From contig NZ_LGDD01000309.1 of NCBI RefSeq assembly GCF_001279695.1, positions 17,973 through 81,972 of the forward strand: 64,000 nt of DNA. Reading direction: 5' to 3'. The position numbers and the translations under genes were made by a program. The stretch is from Streptomyces sp. WM6378 (GTDB lineage Bacteria > Actinomycetota > Actinomycetes > Streptomycetales > Streptomycetaceae). This document shows, in pieces, positions 33,356 to 42,463 of this stretch. The notes beneath the pieces were generated by a model. That model did no database searches. It was not told the origin of the DNA and saw nothing but the letters and a program-made list of their open reading frames with translations. Every line of letters starts with the position of its first letter. The first letter of the stretch is position 1.

Positions 33356-34510
33356 TCAAAACTCGGCGAGCCTGGCAACTGCTTCCCGAAGCCGGTCCTC
33401 GGGTGCCAGCAGGCTCACCCGCACATATCCTTCGCCGTACTTTCCGAACCAACGCCCGGGCGCCACCGCCACCTTGGCTCGGGTGAGCAGGTCGTCCGCG
33501 AACGCGACGGAACCGCCGCCGCCGGGTATCGGCAGCCAGGCGAAGATCGACCTGGGCACCTCGACGTCCCAGCCGGCGGCCCGCACTCCGGCCACGAAGA
33601 TGTCCCGTCTGCGTTCGTAGATCTTCGAGAGTTCGTGGACACATTCCTGGGGGCCACTCAAGGCTGCGGCCGCGGCCCGTTGGATGAACGGCGGGAGCGA
33701 CACGTAATAGTGCTCCTGGATGAGATTGATCGCCGCGATGACGTCAGGATTTCCGACGACGGCGCCGATCCGCCATCCGGCCATGTTGAACATCTTCGAG
33801 AGCGAGATGAATTCGACGCCCACTTCTTTGGCACCGTACGCCTGCAAGAAGGAGACCGGAGCCTGTCCGTCGAACCCCAGCGCCGCGTAGGCAAAATCGG
33901 ATGCCACGATCACTTTGTGCTTGGCGGCGAACCGTACCGTGTCCTCATAGAACTCCACCGGCGCCGTCACCGAGGTGGGATTGTTCGGGTAGTTCAAGAA
34001 CATCAGCTTGGCCCGGTCGCACACGGCCGGGTCAAGAGCAGAATAGTCCGGCAGGAAGTTGTTCTCCCGCCGGAGGGGAACGGTGTGCATGTGCGCCCTG
34101 GCGAGTACCACGCCTGCCCAGTAGTCAGGGAAGGCCGGGTCCGGCATCAGGCATACGTCGCCCGGGTTCAGGAAGCACTGGCTGATCTCCACGAGGCCGG
34201 CCTTCGCGCCGAAGAGGATCGCGACTTCCTTCTCCGGGTCCAGCCGTACCGAGTAATTGTCCACGTACCACTGGGCGACGGCGGCTTTGAGTTCGAGGAG
34301 CCCGGAGAAAGAGGGGTACCGGTGCGTGGCGGGGTCGAGCACCTCCTCGCGCAACGCTTCGACGATGTGGGGCGGTGTGGGGAGGTCGGGATTTCCCTGG
34401 CACAGGTTGACGACGTCCTCGCCTGCCCCGATGAGTTGGTCGATTCTGCCCGTGGTCGTCGCGAACGAGCTTCGCGGCAGATCGAGGAGCCGCTGCGCGA
34501 GTTCAGTCAT
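33356..34510 (-). CDS. bacF: BacF-like PLP aminotransferase
   Basis: Bacilysin BacF transaminates tetrahydro-4-hydroxyphenylpyruvate to tetrahydrotyrosine. The 384-aa class I/II aminotransferase matches BacF closely by eye: NLCQGNPDLPTPPHIVEALR, KAGLVEISQCFLNPGDVCLM, AKLMFLNYPNNPTSV and FISLSKMFNMAGWRIGAVVG. The Lys in SLSKMFNMAGWR carries the PLP, and RVSLLA supplies the substrate carboxylate Arg. The start is ATG at 34510, overlapping the stop of the MFS gene. Confidence 0.88.
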   Translation of the reverse strand: MTELAQRLLDLPRSSFATTTGRIDQLIGAGEDVVNLCQGNPDLPTPPHIVEALREEVLDPATHRYPSFSGLLELKAAVAQWYVDNYSVRLDPEKEVAILFGAKAGLVEISQCFLNPGDVCLMPDPAFPDYWAGVVLARAHMHTVPLRRENNFLPDYSALDPAVCDRAKLMFLNYPNNPTSVTAPVEFYEDTVRFAAKHKVIVASDFAYAALGFDGQAPVSFLQAYGAKEVGVEFISLSKMFNMAGWRIGAVVGNPDVIAAINLIQEHYYVSLPPFIQRAAAAALSGPQECVHELSKIYERRRDIFVAGVRAAGWDVEVPRSIFAWLPIPGGGGSVAFADDLLTRAKVAVAPGRWFGKYGEGYVRVSLLAPEDRLREAVARLAEF

Positions 34511-35792
34511 CAATTGCCGCCGCCTTTGCCGGGAGAGCCTGGCCGGTTTCGCCGTCGCGGGCCGGGGCCTGCGCGTCGCGTCGGCGGTGCGCCCATCCGC
34601 TCAGGGCGAAGGCGATGAGTGTGATGGCGGCGCAGACCCAGCCCACGGCGGAGAATCCGTACGCCGTGAACAGCGGGCCGAGTACGGCGGCCCCCAGGGC
34701 CACGGCGAGGTTGGTCGCGAAGCTGTAGAAGGCGAGGATGGTCCCGCGGTGCTGCTGCGAGCACTCGCTCAGGAGGGTGCTGAGCAGAGTGACGACCAGG
34801 CTCTGCATCGCACCCCACAGGAAGAGGCAGAGCACCAGGGGCACTGTCCAGTGGACGACCAGCGGGATGACCGCCAGGGCCGGAACCAGCCCGGCCAGCA
34901 AGGTGACAAGGACGCGTTCCTTGCCCAGTTCGTCGGCCCATCTGCCGGTGACGAAGCTGGTGGAGAATCCCAGGCCGTACAGAAGGATCATGATGCCTGT
35001 CATGGAGCTTCCGCTGCCGAACCGGAATTGCAGGGCGCTGCCGAGATAGGTGTACATCCCGTAGAAGCCGAGCATGTTCAAGAAGGTCGCCGCCACATAG
35101 ACGGACACCTTCGGTGTACGGAAGACCCCGGCGGCGGAACGCAGCCAGCCTTGCGTCGGCGAGGCCGTGTTGGCTTCCGCCGATGCAGCGGAAGCGTCAT
35201 CGGCGGCGTTCTGGCTGTTGGTGCGCAGCAGCACGCAGGTCAGGAGGACTCCGAGGATCGAAAGCAGTCCGAAGACCCACCTCCAGCTCAGCCATTGCCC
35301 GACGAACGATCCCATCGGTACGCCGAGGACCAGCGAGATCGACCAGCTCGACACGATGATGCCCATGGCCTTGGCGCGGTGCCGGTACGGAATCTGGTCA
35401 CCGACGAAGGCGTACGCGGTCGGCACGAAGACGCCCGTCGCCAGGCCGGCCAGCGCCCGTCCCGCGAAGAACACGCCCGGTCCGGCGGCGGACGCGCACA
35501 GTACGGTCCCGAAGATGAACGCCGTCATCCCGATCGCCAGACCGACACGCCGCGACACCCTGTCCCCGAGCGGGGCGTAGAGCAGCGCTCCGATCGCCGT
35601 ACCGATGCCGTACGTGGTGACCGACAGCGCCATCACGGCCACCGACGTGTCGAACGACTCAGCCATGTCCACGAGCAGCGGGGAGACCACCAACTCCTCC
35701 GAGCCGACCGCGAAGATCCCCGCCATCAGGGCGAGGACCGTCAGCACGGGGAACCCCCCGGTACGCTCCTCGCCGGTCAATCGGTCCGACAC
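34503..35792 (-). CDS. bacE: BacE-like MFS exporter
   Basis: BacE exports and gives self-protection against bacilysin in Bacillus. The 429-aa protein has twelve helices of the drug:H+ antiporter type: VLALMAGIFAVGSEELVVSP, LGDRVSRRVGLAIGM, FFAGRALAGLATGVFVPTAY and RHRAKAMGIIVSSWSISLVL. Position in the operon, between the BacC and BacF homologues as in Bacillus order (C, E, F), supports the assignment. The start is GTG at 35792, 9 bases behind GAGGAAAGG; a TTG at 35801 is also possible. Substrate specificity is inferred. Confidence 0.8.
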   Translation of the reverse strand: MSDRLTGEERTGGFPVLTVLALMAGIFAVGSEELVVSPLLVDMAESFDTSVAVMALSVTTYGIGTAIGALLYAPLGDRVSRRVGLAIGMTAFIFGTVLCASAAGPGVFFAGRALAGLATGVFVPTAYAFVGDQIPYRHRAKAMGIIVSSWSISLVLGVPMGSFVGQWLSWRWVFGLLSILGVLLTCVLLRTNSQNAADDASAASAEANTASPTQGWLRSAAGVFRTPKVSVYVAATFLNMLGFYGMYTYLGSALQFRFGSGSSMTGIMILLYGLGFSTSFVTGRWADELGKERVLVTLLAGLVPALAVIPLVVHWTVPLVLCLFLWGAMQSLVVTLLSTLLSECSQQHRGTILAFYSFATNLAVALGAAVLGPLFTAYGFSAVGWVCAAITLIAFALSGWAHRRRDAQAPARDGETGQALPAKAAAIDD

Positions 35793-35834
35793 TCCAGCCA
35801 ACCTTTCCTCGGTGCGGGTGAATGAGAAGGACGG

Positions 35835-36584
35835 CTAGATGGCCGTGTAACCGCCGTCGACGGTGAGTGCGGCACCTGTGATGAACGACGACTTGTCCGA
35901 AGCGAGGAACAGGATCGCGTTCGCGACGTCCTCAGGTGTTCCCAGGCGCCCGATCGGATTCAGCTTCGCCTTCTGTTCCTTGACTGCCGCGTCATGGCCG
36001 ATGGACACGTCCGTCATGGGGGTGTCGATGATGCTGGGGCAGACGCAGTTCGCGCGGATGCCGTACTTGGCGTAGTCGACGGCGAGTGATTTCGTGAGCA
36101 TCATGACGCCGCCCTTGGTGGCGTTGTACGCGGCGATGCCGGGCCATGCCACCAGCCCGCTCACCGAGCAGACGTTCACGATCGCTCCCGTGGACGCCTC
36201 GATCATCTCGCGCAACGCGTACTTCGAGCACAGGAACATGCTCTTCAGGTTGGTGTCGACCAGCGTGTCCCACTCGTGCACCGGCATCTCGTGCAAGGGC
36301 GTGGAGATCTCCATGCCGGCGTTGTTGACCAGGACGTCGACCCTGCCGAATGTCTCGGCGGCTGTGGTGATGAGGTTCTTGCAGTCCGGTTCGCTGGTGA
36401 GGTCGGTCCTGACGAACAGCGCGTCGTGTCCGTCGTTCTTCAGGTCGGCGACGACGTCGGTGCCTCGCCTCTCGTCGATGTCCGCGACGACGACCCTCGC
36501 GTCCTGCCGGGCGAATTCGATCGCGGTCTGCCTACCGATGCCGGATGCGGCGCCGGTGACCACGGCCACGGTGTCCTTGAACAC
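35835..36584 (-). CDS. bacC: BacC-like NAD-dependent dihydroanticapsin dehydrogenase (SDR)
   Basis: BacC oxidises the C4 alcohol of dihydroanticapsin to the ketone of anticapsin. The 249-aa SDR has the TGAASGIG cofactor loop (residues 10-17), VVADIDER, NNAGMEISTPLHEM and the catalytic CSVSGLVAWPGIAAYNATKG (Tyr153, Lys157). SxLVAWP-x-I-x-AYNA-x-KGGV and the VDYAKYGIRANCVCPSIIDTP region are BacC-like. The C-terminal DGGYTAI also matches. The start is GTG at 36584, just behind AAAGGAG, which overlaps the BacG stop; a longer frame to 36608 lies within that gene. Confidence 0.9.
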   Translation of the reverse strand: MFKDTVAVVTGAASGIGRQTAIEFARQDARVVVADIDERRGTDVVADLKNDGHDALFVRTDLTSEPDCKNLITTAAETFGRVDVLVNNAGMEISTPLHEMPVHEWDTLVDTNLKSMFLCSKYALREMIEASTGAIVNVCSVSGLVAWPGIAAYNATKGGVMMLTKSLAVDYAKYGIRANCVCPSIIDTPMTDVSIGHDAAVKEQKAKLNPIGRLGTPEDVANAILFLASDKSSFITGAALTVDGGYTAI

Positions 36585-36598
36585 GAGCCCATCTCCTT

Positions 36599-37372
36599 TC
36601 ACACGCATGTCAGTTGCCCGCCGTCCACCGAGATCTGCTGGCCGGTGAGGTACGACGACTCGTCGGACGCCAGGAATCCGATGACCGCGGCAACCTCGTC
36701 GGCGCCCCCCGGCCTGTCCATGGGAATCGCCCGTCTCATCCGGTCCTCGGCCTCTTGCCGCGAGAGTCCGCGGGTCCGGCTCACCTGGTCCACCGCACGG
36801 TCATAGCGCTGCGTCCGGATGGTCCCGGGGTGCACGCAGTTCACCGTCACGTTGTCCTTGGCGTACCGGGTTGCCAGGTACTTGCTGGCATTCGAGACGG
36901 CCGCGTTGACCAGGCCGGAGAGGAACATGCCGGAGGCGGGTTCCTTGCCGATGTTGCCGACGATGTTGACGATCCGGCCGAATTGTTGGCGAACCATCAC
37001 TGGTGCAACGGACTTGATCAGGTCCAGGTATGGCACCAGTTTCTGGTCCATCGCGGATGTCACGTCGCCGGCATCCACGCTGTCGAAGGATCCCGGTGCC
37101 GGGCCGGGCATGTTGTTGACCAGCACGTCGATCCGGCCGAATCTGCGCTCGACGTCGCCGACCAGTTCGGTGCGGAAGGCTCGCGACGTGATGTCGCCCG
37201 GAAGGACGTGTACGCGAGTGTCCTGCCCGCCGCCGGATTCCTGCGCGACTTTCTCCAACGCGCTCTTGCTGCGCGCACACAGAACCGTCGTGTAGCCCTT
37301 GGAATGCAGATGCAATGCGGTTGCGCGCCCGATGCCCTGGCTGGAGCCCAGAACTACCGCCACCCGCGTCAC
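36599..37372 (-). CDS. bacG: BacG-like atypical SDR reductase
   Basis: BacG reduces the exocyclic dihydro-hydroxyphenylpyruvate by conjugate hydride addition to the tetrahydro form. The 257-aa protein has GSSQGIG (9-15), VLVNNMPGPAPGSFD, NIVGNIGKEPASGMF and SSYLTGQQISVDGG. Like BacG it lacks the catalytic Tyr of the YxxxK pair; the Lys is kept (NAAVSNASK). That atypical active site is diagnostic. The GTG start overlaps the BacB stop (GTGA), so translation is coupled. Confidence 0.9.
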   Translation of the reverse strand: MTRVAVVLGSSQGIGRATALHLHSKGYTTVLCARSKSALEKVAQESGGGQDTRVHVLPGDITSRAFRTELVGDVERRFGRIDVLVNNMPGPAPGSFDSVDAGDVTSAMDQKLVPYLDLIKSVAPVMVRQQFGRIVNIVGNIGKEPASGMFLSGLVNAAVSNASKYLATRYAKDNVTVNCVHPGTIRTQRYDRAVDQVSRTRGLSRQEAEDRMRRAIPMDRPGGADEVAAVIGFLASDESSYLTGQQISVDGGQLTCV

Positions 37373-38082
37373 GGGGATTCCTGCTCACTGTCCTGGTCGT
37401 CCCCCGGCTTGGGGACCCGGTGATACCGAGGCGGAATGAAGATGTTCAAGGAGCGCGCCATTCTGGTATGGGGATTCGCCGCGCTGTGCCCTTCCTGGCT
37501 CGCGCAGAAATATGTACCCCCGAACCGCAACTCGTGGCTCGTCTCCTCGACGGTCATGTCGTACCGCCCTTCCAGGCATATCCCGATCTGCTCGTGGGAG
37601 TGCTTGTGGTAGGGCATCTCTCCGCCGCCGGGGATATCGGCGATCATCAGCTCGATCCAGTCGGCCAGAAAGAACGTGACGTCCATCTTGACGAACTTGC
37701 GGGATTCGAGCGGTTCGAGGAAGTATCCGCTCGGGGCGGGGCAGTTCTCTCCCGCCTTGTCGCGCCTGATCTCAAGTACGACGGTTTCACTCGACGATGT
37801 GTTGACGGCCGAAAGCTCGACGCCGGGCGGAACGACATAGACGTCATGCTCGGGCTTCATCAGCTTCGTCACTCCCCCGACCGTCGCGGAGAGTTCACCA
37901 TGGAAGACCATCCCTACCTGCGCCTCCGCTCGGGACTGGGCCGCTACCACGGCACCCGGCGGGAGGTAAGAGACCCGCACTTCCGTGTCGTCACGCCGAT
38001 ACGAATCGAAGCGGATCCCATTGTCGTGGAGCACCGCGTCGGGAGCCGGGAAGTAGAGCCGTTCATGCGCCTGCGTGGTCAT
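37369..38082 (-). CDS. bacB: BacB-like bicupin isomerase
   Basis: BacB is a bicupin that isomerises the endocyclic to the exocyclic dihydro-hydroxyphenylpyruvate. The 237-aa protein has two cupin halves. The second keeps metal ligands (MPYHKHSHEQIGICLEG: His159, His161, Gln165, with a later EGHSAANPH). The first reads AAQSRAEAQVGMVFHGEL, so the usual His pair is absent and one metal site is probably lost. ATG at 38082 sits behind AGGAAGGA and overlaps the BacA end by 20 bases. Length and order fit BacB. Confidence 0.88.
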   Translation of the reverse strand: MTTQAHERLYFPAPDAVLHDNGIRFDSYRRDDTEVRVSYLPPGAVVAAQSRAEAQVGMVFHGELSATVGGVTKLMKPEHDVYVVPPGVELSAVNTSSSETVVLEIRRDKAGENCPAPSGYFLEPLESRKFVKMDVTFFLADWIELMIADIPGGGEMPYHKHSHEQIGICLEGRYDMTVEETSHELRFGGTYFCASQEGHSAANPHTRMARSLNIFIPPRYHRVPKPGDDQDSEQESP

Positions 38083-38695
38083 TGCGGTCCTTCCTGCGGG
38101 AAAACACGGTCCAGGTCATGGGAATCCGTGAGAACTTGTAGACGAACTTGAGGTTGTGCTGCTTGACCGCCTGCTCGTTCGTGATGGCGATGCTGTATCG
38201 CCCGTCGGCGACGTGACCGGCCGCCTGGCTCGTGGAGTTCGCGGTGACCAGGTTCACGGGGCGGTCGAAGTGGTGCCTCAGCAGCGGGATCGGTGCCGGG
38301 TGCGATACGACGGTGTCGGTGTAGAGCAGTTCTTCGTGAAAGGCGAAGTCGGATCTCGTGGCCAGGCCGTACTCGGGTGTGCTGCCACGGAATACGAGAG
38401 CGGGCTCCAGGTCCGGGTTCATGTAGAAGGCGTTGATCTGAGGATAGGCGTGAGCCACCAGGACAAGATCGACACGATCCGCAGTGAGGGAGTCCACGCA
38501 CTGTTCATAGGTGTCTTCCAGCATGATCCGAAAGCCTCCGCGCTCACCGAGGGCGCGGGACATCAATTGGGCGATGTACTCGCTGCTGGTCCCTTCGGGC
38601 CCCAGCGTTCCAAGCTTTGTGGAGTGGGTGGAGTCGGCCGGGACGAGCGCATTGAACGCTCGTCTTTCGATGTCGGGGATCTGGAGTATCTCCAC
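38063..38695 (-). CDS. bacA: BacA-like non-aromatising prephenate decarboxylase
   Basis: BacA decarboxylates prephenate without aromatisation, committing it to the anticapsin route. The 210-aa protein has the prephenate-dehydratase-like fold with BacA hallmarks: LGPEGTSSEY (31-40), LVAHAYPQINAFYMNPDL, RGSTPEYGLATRSDF, TVVSHPAPIPL and NSTSQAA (153-159). It also has SIAITNE and SRIPMTWTVFSR. It lacks a C-terminal ACT domain, as BacA does. The start is GTG at 38695, 9 bases behind GAGGAG. First gene of the operon. SalX-type decarboxylases are the nearest alternative. Confidence 0.93.
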   Translation of the reverse strand: MEILQIPDIERRAFNALVPADSTHSTKLGTLGPEGTSSEYIAQLMSRALGERGGFRIMLEDTYEQCVDSLTADRVDLVLVAHAYPQINAFYMNPDLEPALVFRGSTPEYGLATRSDFAFHEELLYTDTVVSHPAPIPLLRHHFDRPVNLVTANSTSQAAGHVADGRYSIAITNEQAVKQHNLKFVYKFSRIPMTWTVFSRRKDRNDHAGA

Positions 38696-38852
38696 GCCTG
38701 GTCAACTCCTCTTGAACTGGGCACGCAATGACGGCTGTTCGCACACAAATAAGGAGATCAGCGCTACTCCCTCGATCAGGGCGCCGGGCCCGCCTGGCCA
38801 GGCAATTGCCTGTCTTTCAGCGGCAGTTGACCTCTTGTTCAAGCCGCACGTC

Positions 38853-38883
38853 ACTATAGGCATCTTGATCTTGAGGCAGTCAA
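38853..38883 (-). promoter_or_regulatory. Likely promoter of the bac-like operon
   Basis: On the minus strand TTGACT (38883-38878) and TATAGT (38858-38853) are 19 bases apart, a plausible vegetative promoter. It leaves a leader of about 150 bases before the BacA start. Confidence 0.5.
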
Positions 38884-38989
38884 GGGACTTGATAACCGGA
38901 AAGTCTTATGCCGTCCAGTTTGCGAAAACCGGAAACGAGACCTTAACCATGTTTCGCCGAGAAGTCCCGACGTGAGCAACTGGGCCTGC

Positions 38990-40060
38990 GAGGGGGCCCG
39001 TTGAGTCAGGCGAGTCGCCGCGGATTGCGCTTTCCGCCTTCCCGGCCGCCTTCGCGAGCGTCGTTCTCTTCGTATACAAGCCAGGGCGGCGAAGAGTCCG
39101 GGACGCGACCCGTCGAACTCGCCGACATGATCACCAGAGGTCGGGCATCGGCGCCCTGCTGGGCGCCGAGTTCCTGGCCGCCGTGGGCAGCGAGACGGCG
39201 CCCTTCGCCGCCCCGGACCGGCCGGCTGCCTTCGCCGCCCCGGCCCCCGCCCCGCCCGACTCCGGAACGCTCCACGGAAACCTGCACCAGCCACAGCAGT
39301 ATCACCGCGGCGTTCAACGCGTCTTCTGCACCTCCGCACTGATCAGCACCCGCAGCGAGCCCAACTCGCGCCGTTTCCACGACAGAAAGCGAGCCGAGGG
39401 ACCATGGCGTAGCGGACGGCGCCGATGCCGGTGGCGACGTAGTTCTGGGTGGCCAGGCGCAGCCCGCCGGCGCGGGTCTGCGGGTCCGGTGCCGGAGCGG
39501 GTGCTCGACCAGGTCCCTCGCACTGACCCACGGCACCCGGCGCGAAGAGCCCGCTGAAGATGTCGGTCGAGTCGAGTGGCCTGTTGTCGTTCGTCTCGAC
39601 CAGGATCGGCCGGGCCGAACCTCCGTCGGTGATCAGCCCCCCTCGTAGTCGCCGAGGAAGTGTCCCCAGCCGGCCTACGGCGCCTGGAGCCAGTCGAAGA
39701 CGTGGCTGATCCGCCACTCGCCCGGATACCCCTCGCCGCCGCGCGGAACGTCACGAGCCAGGCCGACGTGGGCAGCGTGGTTGGTGTCGCCGGGGTAAGG
39801 CAGCGCAGGTCGTAGTACGTCAGCGCCGGGCGGGATAGCGAGCCGACTCAGCCCCCGCTACGAACGCCACCCCCCTGCAGCTACCTGGCCCTCCTCGGCC
39901 TCGCCGCCGCCCTCTGCTGCTACGAGCGATATATCCGCCACACCACATGGGCCACGGTCTGAATCACCGACGCAGGAACCCTTCCGCGCTGCGTCGCCGC
40001 CGCCTCACGGGTAACGACCGCGAGGCTCGACGATCAGAGTCACACCGCGGTGATTCCCGC
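38990..40060. other. Degraded region upstream of the bac-like operon
   Basis: Fragments only. On the minus strand near 39540-39700, HVFDWLQAP, HFLGDYEGG and LITDGGSARPILVETNDNRP with TDIFSG occur in different frames; they resemble the C-terminal part of a secreted glycosidase or sialidase-like protein, at low confidence. At 39880-39960 on the plus strand YLALLGLAAALCCYERYIRH resembles a transposase end. Nothing here is intact. Confidence 0.35.
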
Positions 40061-40068
40061 CACCCCAT

Positions 40069-40275
40069 TCAATCCATGAGATCGGCGTAGCCGCACATAC
40101 TGGCGGGAGCGCCCTCCCCCGCCTGCGTGACGCCGCGAGCGGGGGCGGCGGCCGCATTGAGGCAGGAGTTACCGAAGGCCGCGTTTCCCGTCGCGCCGGC
40201 CATGGGGGCGGCAGCCACGACCAGGGCGACAGCGCCCACCGCGGCTGCCGACACGGCCCCCAAAGACTTGAGCAT
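40069..40275 (-). CDS. Small secreted protein, 68 aa
   Basis: MLKSLGAVSAAAVGAVALVV is a signal peptide ending near PMAGATG. The mature part of about 42 residues has two Cys residues (NSCLNAAAA and SMCGYADL). It resembles chaplin-sized surface peptides but lacks the chaplin repeat. The start is ATG at 40275 behind AGGAG; longer in-frame extensions lack conservation. Confidence 0.65.
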   Translation of the reverse strand: MLKSLGAVSAAAVGAVALVVAAAPMAGATGNAAFGNSCLNAAAAPARGVTQAGEGAPASMCGYADLMD

Positions 40276-40735
40276 TCCACTTCTCCTAGCGAGATCACGG
40301 GCCATCTTGACCCACCGCCACCGAAGACCAAGCGGCACGGTGCAGGTATCCGGGGTTCATACCCCTCGAACTGAGATCACCACTCCAACGACCAAAGAGC
40401 GGGGCCCGTCACGCCCCCAACTGCTGTACTCCCTCCAGCCCGTTCGGCAGGTCGGTCGCCCAACTAGTGATCATCAACGGATTTGCCACACGAGAGGGCC
40501 GCGGACGCGCAGAAGGTCGCTCCGGCCGTCGGAGCGAGGGCCCGAGCTCACGGACCCGCGGCGGGAGTTCGGTTCTGCCCAAAGGGTCGGACTCTAGCCA
40601 AGCCGGGCATGCGCCACTGGAAAATGCCAGAACTCCCGCCACCGAACGCCACGGTGCGTAACGTCGCCGTCACCGCCGCACGCTCGTTCCGGCGGCCCGA
40701 ACACATCCATGCGCCGCGCCGAGAGGGGGTTCCGC
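40276..40735. other. Intergenic stretch
   Basis: I see no gene. It is a long upstream region for the roadblock operon starting at 40736. Confidence 0.4.
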
Positions 40736-41155
40736 GTGCCCGGAATCGACCAGTGCCTGCTTGAGGCGATGCTGTTGCCCGGAGCGCTCGGAGCCGGCGT
40801 GGTCGACTGGGCCAGCGGACTCTCCCTCGGCGCCATCGGCGACTCGCCCGGCGGCGACCACGAGGTCACCGCCGCCGAGACCGCAGAGCTGGCACGGACA
40901 GCCGCCGAGCACCCCGACTTCGGCGCGTCCCCCTCGCGCCACGGCGAAGACCTGCCGGCCGTGGGCCCGCCCGCGACGGACCTGCCGGTCGAGGACCTGA
41001 TCATCACCACCCGTACCGCCTACCACGTGCTCTGCTTCGTCGAGACGGCCTTCGACAGCAGCGTCTTCCTGCACCTGTGGCTCGACCGCGAGGAGGGCAA
41101 TCTCGCCCTCGCCCGGCTCCGGCTGCGCGGCCTGGCCGAACGTCTGGTGCTGTGA
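40736..41155 (+). CDS. Roadblock/LC7-like protein (first of operon)
   Basis: The protein of about 139 aa starts VPGIDQCLLEAMLLPGALGA and continues GVVDWASGLSLGAIGDSPGG, the first strand and helix of a roadblock fold, then VEDLIITTRTAYHVLCFVET and LWLDREEGNLALARLRLRGL. Roadblock proteins dimerise and often act as partners of small GTPases. The start is GTG at 40736 behind GAGAGGGGG. Its stop overlaps the next start (TGATG). Confidence 0.75.
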   Translation: MPGIDQCLLEAMLLPGALGAGVVDWASGLSLGAIGDSPGGDHEVTAAETAELARTAAEHPDFGASPSRHGEDLPAVGPPATDLPVEDLIITTRTAYHVLCFVETAFDSSVFLHLWLDREEGNLALARLRLRGLAERLVL

Positions 41156-41967
41156 TGAGCCCGCCGACGGACACCCCGGCGGGACCGGCTCCTCGGACGC
41201 GAACGCCCGTCTCCCCCATGCTCGTCCGCCTGGTCGCCGAGCGGGCCACCGGTGCCCTGCTGCGCGACCGGGGCACCCTGTACCTCTGCGACGGCCAGGT
41301 GGTGCACGCGGAGAGTCCCGCGGCGCCCGGCATAGACGTCCTGCTCACCACCTCCGGACGCCTGCGGCCCGAGGGCTGGCGGGAGGCCGTCGACCGGGCG
41401 GGCCCGCGCGGCCGGGTCGGCCGGTTCCTGGTGGAGAGCGGCCAGGTCGGCGACGGCGAGCTGGAGATCTGCCACCTCGGCGCACTGCACGACGCGGCGT
41501 TCTTCGCACTGGCCCCCGGCAGCGGCCCCACCCGATTCCGTTACGGGGTGGCTCACTGGATCGGTCCCGTCAGGCCCGTGCCCGCCGAGGCGGTGGAGCG
41601 GGAGGCAGCCCGCCGCAGAGAGCTCCTCGACCGGCTCTGGCCCTGCCCGGACCTGGACACCGCCCCCGTGGTGCGCAGCCGGCGCCGCCCGGACGCCCCG
41701 CTCACCCCGCGCCAGCGGGCGGTGCTGACGCGGGCCGACGGGGCGCGTACCCCGCAGGACATCGCACGGGCGCTCGGCCGCCCCGCGTTCCACACCCTGA
41801 TCGACGTGCGAAGGCTGGCGGCCGTCGGGGCCGTCGAGACCCCGCGAGCCCGTACGCCGCCGCCGGACCCCGTCCCCACATGGTTCGCCCGGATGTCGGC
41901 GGAGACGGCCGATCCCGATGTCGCGCTGCTCCGGCGACTGCGCGACGCACTGGAGGCCACGCTGTGA
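41155..41967 (+). CDS. PATAN/DUF4388-like signalling protein
   Basis: The 270-aa protein begins with a DUF4388-like domain: SPMLVRLVAERATGALLRDR, then LYLCDGQVVHAESPAAPGID and VGRFLVESGQVGDGELE. The GxL-x-DG-x-VVHA pattern is typical of PATAN domains, which regulate small GTPases or two-component systems. The C-terminal half has a winged-helix-like region (PLTPRQRAVLTRADGARTPQ, DIARALGRPAFHTLIDVRRL). It overlaps both neighbours by a few bases, so it is translationally coupled. Confidence 0.7.
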   Translation: MSPPTDTPAGPAPRTRTPVSPMLVRLVAERATGALLRDRGTLYLCDGQVVHAESPAAPGIDVLLTTSGRLRPEGWREAVDRAGPRGRVGRFLVESGQVGDGELEICHLGALHDAAFFALAPGSGPTRFRYGVAHWIGPVRPVPAEAVEREAARRRELLDRLWPCPDLDTAPVVRSRRRPDAPLTPRQRAVLTRADGARTPQDIARALGRPAFHTLIDVRRLAAVGAVETPRARTPPPDPVPTWFARMSAETADPDVALLRRLRDALEATL

Positions 41968-42407
41968 TCCGCGCACTGCGGCAGCGCGCCGAGAGGAGAC
42001 AGCTGATGGCGGCGGAAGCACAGATCGCTGAAGTCCTCGAAGAACTGCGGAGGTTGAGAGCCAGACTGCCCCAGCTCACGGGAGCCCTCGCGGCGAGCTC
42101 CGACGGCTTCGTTATCGCCCAGGACGGCACCCCACAGGCCGCCGAAGGCATCGCCGCCCTCACCGCCGCCGCACTCGGCGTCGCCCAGCGGCTGACCGAG
42201 ACCACCGGTCAGGGCGGCTTCCGCGAACTGGTCGTGCGCGGCGAGGCGGGTTACCTCGCCACCTACGCAGCAGGCTCCACCGCCGTACTCACCCTCCTCG
42301 CGGACCCCCGTGTCAACGTCGGCCGGCTGCACCTCGAAGCACGCCGTTCCAGTACGCGCGTCGGCGAGCTGATCGACGGCGCCCTCGACCGGCAGGAGAC
42401 CCCATGA
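41964..42407 (+). CDS. Roadblock/LC7 domain protein (second)
   Basis: The protein of about 147 aa has a short helical N-terminus, then a full roadblock domain: [60 protein letters not shown] and [20 protein letters not shown]. The GTG start overlaps the previous stop (GTGA). Such proteins form homodimers that bind GTPases of the MglA/Cvn type. Confidence 0.82.
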   Translation: MIRALRQRAERRQLMAAEAQIAEVLEELRRLRARLPQLTGALAASSDGFVIAQDGTPQAAEGIAALTAAALGVAQRLTETTGQGGFRELVVRGEAGYLATYAAGSTAVLTLLADPRVNVGRLHLEARRSSTRVGELIDGALDRQETP

Positions 42408-42463
42408 ACGGCACCGGCACACCCAGCCGGAACAGCCCCCGAAGGAAAGGAAGTACAACGCCG

